A stretch of DNA of 64,000 bases from Microbacterium sp. SMR1 (GTDB lineage Bacteria; Actinomycetota; Actinomycetes; Actinomycetales; Microbacteriaceae), in contig NZ_QMBN01000002.1 of the NCBI RefSeq assembly GCF_003289625.1, positions 394,610-458,609 on the forward strand. Reading direction: 5' to 3'. The notes beneath the pieces were generated by a model. It was not told the origin of the DNA, ran no database searches, and worked only from the letters and a program-made list of their open reading frames with translations. Position numbers and translations under genes: made by a program. Of this stretch, positions 58,896-64,000 are shown piece after piece. Positions within the stretch are counted from its first letter, which is position 1. Every line of letters begins with the position of its first letter.

Positions 58896-60257
58896 ATGAC
58901 GAAACGTTTCCGTTCCGTCGCGGCCGCAATCGCGGTCGGAGGCCTGTCCATCGCCGCCCTCGCGGGCTGCAGCAGCGACGCATCGGCCCCCGCCGACGGT
59001 ACCGTCACGATCGAGATCGGCGATCGCCCGACCGCCGACCGGCCGGAGGACCGCGCCTACTTCGACGAGCGCGTCGCCGCGTTCGAGAAGGCGAACCCCG
59101 ACATCGACCTGCAGCCCGTCGAGACGGGCTACGACGCCTCGACGTTCCAGGCGCTCGCCGCCGGCGGCAGCCTGCCCGATGTCATGAGCGTCCCGCTCAC
59201 CGAGCCGCAAGGGCTCATCAAGCGCAACCAGGCAGCCGACATCACCGACGCGCTCGAGAGCGAGGGGCTGCTCGACGCGCTGAACCCGACCATCCTCGCC
59301 CTCACGAAGAACAGCGAAGACCGTGTCTTCGCGATCCCGACGAACGCGTACTCGTTCGGACTCGTCTACAACCGCGATCTCTTCGCCCAGGCGGGTCTCG
59401 ACCCCGAGAACCCGCCGAAGACCTGGGACGAGGTCCGCGAGGCGGCGAAGAAGATCACCGACGCGACCGACGCCGCCGGCTTCTCCGTGCTGACGACCGC
59501 GAACACCGGCGGGTGGCAGTTCACCGGTATGACCTACTCGTTCGGCGGGACAGTCGAGAACGAGGACGGATCGAAGGCGACCTTCGACGACACCCCGTCG
59601 ACCGACGCGCTCGAACTGCTGCAGACGATGCGCTGGGATGACGGCACGCTCCCGGAGAACACCCTCTACGACGTCCAGTCACAGGGGCAGGACTTCGCCG
59701 CCGGCAAGATCGGCATGATCCTCGGTGCGAGCGACTCGTACTACAACGTCGTCCAGAACCTGAAGCTGCCCGCCGAACAGTTCGGCATCGGCGGGATGCC
59801 GCAGTCCAGCGGTACGCAGGGCACGCTGAGCGGTGGCACGGTGCAGATCGTCAACCCGAACGCGAGCGACGCCGAGAAGGCCGCCGCCGTGAAGTGGGTG
59901 GAGTTCTTCTACCTCCAGCGCTTCCTCGACGAGGACACCGCCGTCGATGACGCGCGCGCCTCGAACGAGGCCGGCTCGGTCACAGGCCTGCCCGGACTGC
60001 CGGTCGTCAACGCCGATCAGTACTCCGAGTACTTCACCTGGATCGCCGACTACATCAACGTTCCGAGTGAGAACTTCACGCCCTACCTCGAGGCCTCGGC
60101 CGACATCCCGATCGTGCCCGAGCCCGTGAACAACGCGCAGGAGGTCTACGGCGCGCTCGACACCGTCGTCCAGACGGTGCTCACCGACAAGGGCGCCGAC
60201 ATCCCCGCTCTTCTCTCCACCGCTCAGAGCGACGTCCAGTCCCGCCTGAGCCGCTGA
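58896..60257 (+). CDS. ABC sugar-binding lipoprotein (family 1 solute-binding protein)
   Basis: A 453-residue binding protein with a lipoprotein signal ending at LAGC (Cys about residue 25). The fold marks are AFEKANPDIDLQPV, AYSFGLVYNRDLFAQAGLDP and GKIGMILGAS. It is the first gene of an importer operon, divergent from the hydrolase/rhamnosidase pair, so its ligand is probably a rhamnose- or uronate-containing product of those enzymes (inference). A perfect hairpin follows the gene. Confidence 0.92.
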   Translation: MTKRFRSVAAAIAVGGLSIAALAGCSSDASAPADGTVTIEIGDRPTADRPEDRAYFDERVAAFEKANPDIDLQPVETGYDASTFQALAAGGSLPDVMSVPLTEPQGLIKRNQAADITDALESEGLLDALNPTILALTKNSEDRVFAIPTNAYSFGLVYNRDLFAQAGLDPENPPKTWDEVREAAKKITDATDAAGFSVLTTANTGGWQFTGMTYSFGGTVENEDGSKATFDDTPSTDALELLQTMRWDDGTLPENTLYDVQSQGQDFAAGKIGMILGASDSYYNVVQNLKLPAEQFGIGGMPQSSGTQGTLSGGTVQIVNPNASDAEKAAAVKWVEFFYLQRFLDEDTAVDDARASNEAGSVTGLPGLPVVNADQYSEYFTWIADYINVPSENFTPYLEASADIPIVPEPVNNAQEVYGALDTVVQTVLTDKGADIPALLSTAQSDVQSRLSR

Positions 60258-60263
60258 CCCGAC

Positions 60264-60292
60264 GGGGCGGGCCGACGACCTCGGCCCGCCCC
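60264..60292 (+). repeat. Perfect 12-base hairpin after the binding-protein gene
   Basis: GGGGCGGGCCGA (60264-60275) and TCGGCCCGCCCC (60281-60292) are perfect complements with a five-base loop, in the 50-base gap between binding-protein and permease genes. Such hairpins protect the upstream message and lower read-through, giving more binding protein than permease. Confidence 0.75.
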
Positions 60293-60307
60293 CGACCGGA
60301 GGACCCC

Positions 60308-61255
60308 ATGACCGACGTGAGACCGCGGACCCGGACGACGACATCCGCGTCCGCATCCCCCGAGACCGCCCCGCCGCGGCGGCGCCGCCGTTGGCGTCCC
60401 AGCCTGACGGCGCTCGCCATCGCGGCGCCCGCGATCCTCGTCTTCCTGTACTTCTCGTGGGGACCGATCGTCAGCTCGCTCGCCATGAGCGTGCAGCGCG
60501 TCGTCATCGGCGGCGAGAGCAGCTTCGTCGGGTGGGAGAACTTCGCGTACGTCCTCTCCGACCCCGGGCTGCCGCAGGCGACCCTGAACACGATCTACTA
60601 CACGGTCCTCGCCGTGCTGTTCGGATTCCCGGTGCCGCTGGCCCTCGCCGTCTTCATCTCCGAGATGCGTTCGCGCAGCTGGTACTTCAGCGCGCTCGCC
60701 TACTTGCCGGTCATGGTGCCGCCGGTCGTCGCGATCCTGCTGTGGAAGTTCTTCTACGCCCCCGACGCCGACGGCCTCTTCAACACCGTGCTCGGCTGGG
60801 TCGGCATCGGACCGCTGCCCTGGCTCAACTCGACGGCGACCGCGATGCCCTCGATCGTCCTCGAGACGACGTGGGCCGGCGCGGGCACGGCGATCATCAT
60901 CTACATCGCGGCACTCACGAGCATCCCCTCCGAGCTCTACGAGGCCGCCGAGCTCGACGGCGCCGGCATCTGGCGTCGCGTCTGGCACGTGACCCTGCCG
61001 CAGATGCGCGGCATCATCGCGACGATGCTGCTGCTGCAGATCATCGGCACGATGCAGATCTTCACCGAGCCGTTCCTCTTCACCGGCGGTGGTCCGCAGG
61101 GAGCCACCAAGACGCTGCTCATGACGATCTACGACTACGCCTTCGTGCGCGTCGACTACGGCGCCGCGACCGCGCTGAGCGTGCTGCTCGCCGCATCGCT
61201 CGGCCTGCTGTCGCTCCTCTACTTCCGACTGACCCGACGCTGGAGCCGAGCATGA
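60308..61255 (+). CDS. Sugar ABC transporter permease, MalF type
   Basis: A 315-residue permease with six helices after an Arg/Thr-rich N-terminal tail of about 35 residues. The coupling loop is ELYEAAELDGAGIWRRVWHV. GGAGG lies five bases upstream of the ATG. The stop overlaps the next permease gene (ATGA). Confidence 0.92.
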   Translation: MTDVRPRTRTTTSASASPETAPPRRRRRWRPSLTALAIAAPAILVFLYFSWGPIVSSLAMSVQRVVIGGESSFVGWENFAYVLSDPGLPQATLNTIYYTVLAVLFGFPVPLALAVFISEMRSRSWYFSALAYLPVMVPPVVAILLWKFFYAPDADGLFNTVLGWVGIGPLPWLNSTATAMPSIVLETTWAGAGTAIIIYIAALTSIPSELYEAAELDGAGIWRRVWHVTLPQMRGIIATMLLLQIIGTMQIFTEPFLFTGGGPQGATKTLLMTIYDYAFVRVDYGAATALSVLLAASLGLLSLLYFRLTRRWSRA

Positions 61256-62190
61256 GCGCCCTACTTCCCACCCGGCGGCTCGCCCGGCGTCGCGACGTCG
61301 CACCCGATCCGCTCACGCGCACCAACATCTCCGACAGCGACCGCCAGCGTCCCTCGGTGCGCGTGTGGCTCGGCATCGGACAGGTCGTGGTGCTGGCTGG
61401 TCTGCTGATCGCCGGACTCGGCCCGCTCATCTGGCTCGCGCTGGCCGCGGTCTCGCCGACGCAGGACCTCATCCGCGGCCCGTTCTCGTTCTTCGCCAGC
61501 GGGACCGTGCAGTGGGAGAACCTCGCGATCGCGTGGGAGCGGGGCCGCATCGGCCACTACCTCACCAACACCGCGATCCTCGCGGCGGGATCGGTCGTCG
61601 TGACCCTCGTCGTCTCGACGACGGCGGCCTTCGTCATCACGGTGCTCCGGCCGCGGTGGGGCAAGCTGCTCTCCGGAGCCATCCTCGCCACCCTGTTCAT
61701 CCCGTCGATCGTCTCGCTCGTGCCGCTGTACCTGACGGTGCGCGAGCTGCCGGTGCTGGGCGTCTCGCTGATCAACACCTGGTGGGCCGTGTGGCTGCCC
61801 GCGGGCGCAGCGGCGTTCAACGTGCTCATCATCGCCCGGTTTCTCGAGGCGATCCCCGCCGACCTCTACGAGGCGGCCCGCATCGACGGCGCCGGCCCGC
61901 TGCGCATCCTGTGGAGCATCGTCCTGCCGCTGTCGCGACCCATTCTGGGAGTCGTCGGCCTGCTGACGGTCGTGGCGTCGTGGAAGGACTACCTGTGGCC
62001 CCTCCTCGTGCTGCCCGACCCCGACAAGCAGCCGGTGTCGGTGGCGCTGCCTCGCCTTGCCGACCAGACCGAGCTCAGCGTGCAGATGGCGGCCCTGTTC
62101 CTCTCGCTGATCATCCCCGTGGCGCTGTTCCTCATCTTCCAGCGCCAGTTCCTGCGCGGCGCGAGCATGGCGGGCGGGGTGAAGGGATGA
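61252..62190 (+). CDS. Sugar ABC transporter permease, MalG type
   Basis: A 312-residue permease with six helices; the coupling loop is DLYEAARIDGAGPLRILWSI and the tail IFQRQFLRGASMAGGVKG is typical of MalG-like proteins. The N-terminal 45 residues are polar and longer than usual. The gene overlaps both neighbours by four bases. Confidence 0.92.
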   Translation: MSALLPTRRLARRRDVAPDPLTRTNISDSDRQRPSVRVWLGIGQVVVLAGLLIAGLGPLIWLALAAVSPTQDLIRGPFSFFASGTVQWENLAIAWERGRIGHYLTNTAILAAGSVVVTLVVSTTAAFVITVLRPRWGKLLSGAILATLFIPSIVSLVPLYLTVRELPVLGVSLINTWWAVWLPAGAAAFNVLIIARFLEAIPADLYEAARIDGAGPLRILWSIVLPLSRPILGVVGLLTVVASWKDYLWPLLVLPDPDKQPVSVALPRLADQTELSVQMAALFLSLIIPVALFLIFQRQFLRGASMAGGVKG

Positions 62191-63068
62191 GCCGCATCCT
62201 CGTCACCGGCGCCGACGGCGAGATCGGTCGTGCGGTCAGCGACCATCTCGTCGCGAGCGGCCACCAGGTCACTGCGCTGTCCCTCGCATTCGGCGGAGAA
62301 CACCCCGCGGACCGGCAGATCACGGGCGACGCGACCTCGCGGGCCGACGTCGAGGAAGCGATGCGCGACGCCGACGCGGTCGCGCACTTCGCCGCCATCC
62401 CGCATCCGAGCCTCGGCACCCCGTACGACATCTTCCGCGTCAACACCTCGGCGACGTTCAACGTGCTCACGCGCGCCGCCGAGGCGGGTGTGCACCGGGC
62501 GGTCATCGCCAGCAGCATCAACGCCATCGGCTACCCGAACAACCCGCACGACACGTTCCCGCCGGCGTTCCCGCTCGACGCCGGGACGCCGCCCGACATC
62601 GCCGACGCCTACTCGCTGTCGAAGCTCGCCGACGAGGCGACGGCCCGGTACGCCCACCGGCGGTACGGCATGGACGTCGTCGCGCTGCGGTTCCCGTTGG
62701 TGAAATGGCCGCACGTCCTGCGCGACGTCGCCGACGAGGTCCGCGCGGATCCCGTGCGGATGGCCCGCGAGGGCTGGGCGTACCTGACCATGACCGACGC
62801 CGTGCGCGCGGTGGAGCGGGCGCTCTGGGCGGATGTCGCCGGCGCCGAAGTGGTGCCGCTCAGTGCCCGCGACACCCTCCTCGACGTGCCGACGGCCGAG
62901 CTCCTGCGCCGCTACGCGCCTGCGGTCGAGCCGCCGGCGCACCTCGCCGGGCACGACGCGCTCGTCGACCTGACGACGGCGCGGACGGTGCTCGGCTTCG
63001 AGCCCCGAGAGTCGATCCACGATGGCACCGCCACCCCCTACCCGGCACTCGTGAGGAGCGACCGATGA
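62187..63068 (+). CDS. NAD-dependent epimerase/dehydrogenase (extended SDR)
   Basis: A 293-residue protein with the glycine motif LVTGADGEIG, VAHFAAIPHP, the active-site strand IASSINAIG and the YSLSKLADE segment, which is the YxxxK of the SDR family (Tyr and Lys). Size and sequence resemble uronate dehydrogenases and NAD-dependent sugar epimerases. Being coupled to a sugar importer and a mannonate dehydratase-like gene, it probably oxidises or epimerises the imported sugar or uronate. ATGA overlaps on both sides. Confidence 0.87.
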   Translation: MSRILVTGADGEIGRAVSDHLVASGHQVTALSLAFGGEHPADRQITGDATSRADVEEAMRDADAVAHFAAIPHPSLGTPYDIFRVNTSATFNVLTRAAEAGVHRAVIASSINAIGYPNNPHDTFPPAFPLDAGTPPDIADAYSLSKLADEATARYAHRRYGMDVVALRFPLVKWPHVLRDVADEVRADPVRMAREGWAYLTMTDAVRAVERALWADVAGAEVVPLSARDTLLDVPTAELLRRYAPAVEPPAHLAGHDALVDLTTARTVLGFEPRESIHDGTATPYPALVRSDR

Positions 63069-64000
63069 CGACAGAGCCCACGACCTTCGATCAGCCCTGG
63101 ATGCCGCGCGAGAACGTCCGCATCACGGACGTGCGGGCGATCGTGACGGCGCCCGAGGGCATCCCGCTGGTCGTCGTGCGCATCGACACCGACCAGGACG
63201 GGCTGTGGGGATACGGCTGCGCGACCTTCACGCAGCGCTGGCAGGCCGTCGTCGCCTTCCTCGATCACCTGCGCCCGCTGCTCGTCGGTCGATACCCCGG
63301 CGACATCGAAGACCTGCTGCGCCTGGTGCGGTTCACCGGCTACTGGCGCGAGGGCCCGGTCGGAAACAACGCGCTCTCGGGCATCGACATGGCGCTGTGG
63401 GACATCGCGGGCAAGCGCGCCGGGATGCCGGTGTACGAGCTGTTCGGCGGGCGGGTGCGTGCCGCGGCCGACACCTATCTGCACGCCGAGGGCGCCGATC
63501 TCGATGAGACCACGGCTCACGCGCGCGAGCTCATCTCCGCCGGCCAGCGTCACGTGCGCATCCAGACCGGCCAGCAGGGCGTCGGACATTACGGCGCGCC
63601 GCCCGTCGAGGGCTCCTTCGCGTGGGCGAAGAACCCCGCGGGCTGGCGGGTCGAGGACTATCTCGTCCGCACGCCGGAGCTGTTCGCCCACGTGCGCGAG
63701 GCGCTCGGCGACGGCGTAGAGCTGCTGCACGACGCCCACTCGCGACTGACCCCCGCGACCGCGATCGCCCTCGCCCGTTCGCTCGAGCCGTACCGGCCCT
63801 TCTTCCTCGAGGACGTGCTCGCACCCGAGCACTGGCACCGCCTCGCCGAGGTGCGGGCCGCGTCACCGGTGCCGATCGCGGTCGGCGAGCTCGCGACATC
63901 CTTCACCGACGCCGCCCGCCTCATCCGCGAGCATCACGTCGACTACATCCGCAGCCACCTCTCGGATGTCGGGGGCGTCAGCGCCGCGCGCCGGCTCGCG
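63065..64000 (+). CDS. Enolase-superfamily sugar acid dehydratase (ManD/RspA-like), partial
   Basis: The first 312 residues of a protein cut by the window end. It has the enolase-superfamily two-domain layout (N-terminal capping domain with VRITDVRAIVTAPEG; barrel with metal ligands Asp in LLHDAHSRLTP, Glu in FFLEDVLAPEH and Glu in AVGELATS). The HDxHxRLTP form is typical of the ManD/RspA group, which includes mannonate and gluconate dehydratases. It is the last gene visible of the operon and overlaps the dehydrogenase by ATGA, with GAGGAG upstream. The pair suggests breakdown of a sugar through an aldonic or uronic acid. Confidence 0.88.
   Translation, partial: MTTEPTTFDQPWMPRENVRITDVRAIVTAPEGIPLVVVRIDTDQDGLWGYGCATFTQRWQAVVAFLDHLRPLLVGRYPGDIEDLLRLVRFTGYWREGPVGNNALSGIDMALWDIAGKRAGMPVYELFGGRVRAAADTYLHAEGADLDETTAHARELISAGQRHVRIQTGQQGVGHYGAPPVEGSFAWAKNPAGWRVEDYLVRTPELFAHVREALGDGVELLHDAHSRLTPATAIALARSLEPYRPFFLEDVLAPEHWHRLAEVRAASPVPIAVGELATSFTDAARLIREHHVDYIRSHLSDVGGVSAARRLA

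Noticed and set aside
1..64000. tRNA, rRNA, CRISPR, transposase, integrase or prophage genes
   Set aside because: No cloverleaf-like segment, repeat-spacer array or related protein was seen; coding density and codon use are even across the window.

Overview
The window looks like chromosome from a high-GC actinobacterium, most probably a Microbacteriaceae such as Microbacterium. The evidence is the strong G/C bias at third codon positions, frequent GTG starts, several start codons that look leaderless, a DtxR-type iron box, an LAxTG sorting signal, and actinobacterial families (YkoE-type ECF transporters, a DUF3516 helicase, a short UvrA-like protein, a CstA/YbdD pair). Genus is an inference. 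Coding density is very high, no gap between genes exceeds 300 bases, and I see no tRNA, rRNA, CRISPR array, insertion sequence or phage gene.

Layout. 1-271: end of a VanY-type D,D-carboxypeptidase. 391-5147 (minus): ECF importer genes (two S components, a fused double ATPase, EcfT) with a siderophore-interacting flavoreductase; a good iron box precedes the ATPase gene. 5339-8950: secreted subtilase. 9024-15000: small stress and housekeeping genes (azoreductase with divergent HxlR regulator, two GNATs, a lipoprotein, SnoaL-like protein, NAD-dependent reductase, O-methyltransferase, pirin). 15087-18851: CstA, YbdD and a GH3 lipoprotein. 18892-25730: a sugar importer operon ending in an esterase and a sucrose phosphorylase, under a divergent LacI regulator with two phased operators. 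25745-36348: nucleic-acid maintenance genes (DUF3516 helicase, RecQ, Tag glycosylase, UvrA-like ATPase) plus an acyl-CoA oxidase-like enzyme. 36500-51415: an eight-gene operon with a 2,023-residue surface protein, MoxR, DUF58, a transglutaminase-like membrane protein without its catalytic Cys, FHA, PP2C phosphatase, FHA and a Ser/Thr kinase; a second kinase converges on it. 52914-64000: a glycan-use locus with a GH78 rhamnosidase, a sortase-anchored clan GH-A hydrolase, and a divergent importer operon with an epimerase-like dehydrogenase and a mannonate dehydratase-like enzyme cut by the window end.

How the genes work together. The 36.5-52.8 kb block reads as a self-contained phospho-signalling cassette (kinase, phosphatase, two phosphothreonine readers) wired to a MoxR/DUF58 assembly module and a giant envelope protein; it is the best candidate here for an undescribed system. 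The ECF operon probably imports an iron chelate and strips the iron with its reductase. Both sugar importers lack their own ATPase gene and probably share an MsiK-like ATPase encoded elsewhere. In both, a strong perfect hairpin lies at or just after the binding-protein/permease junction.
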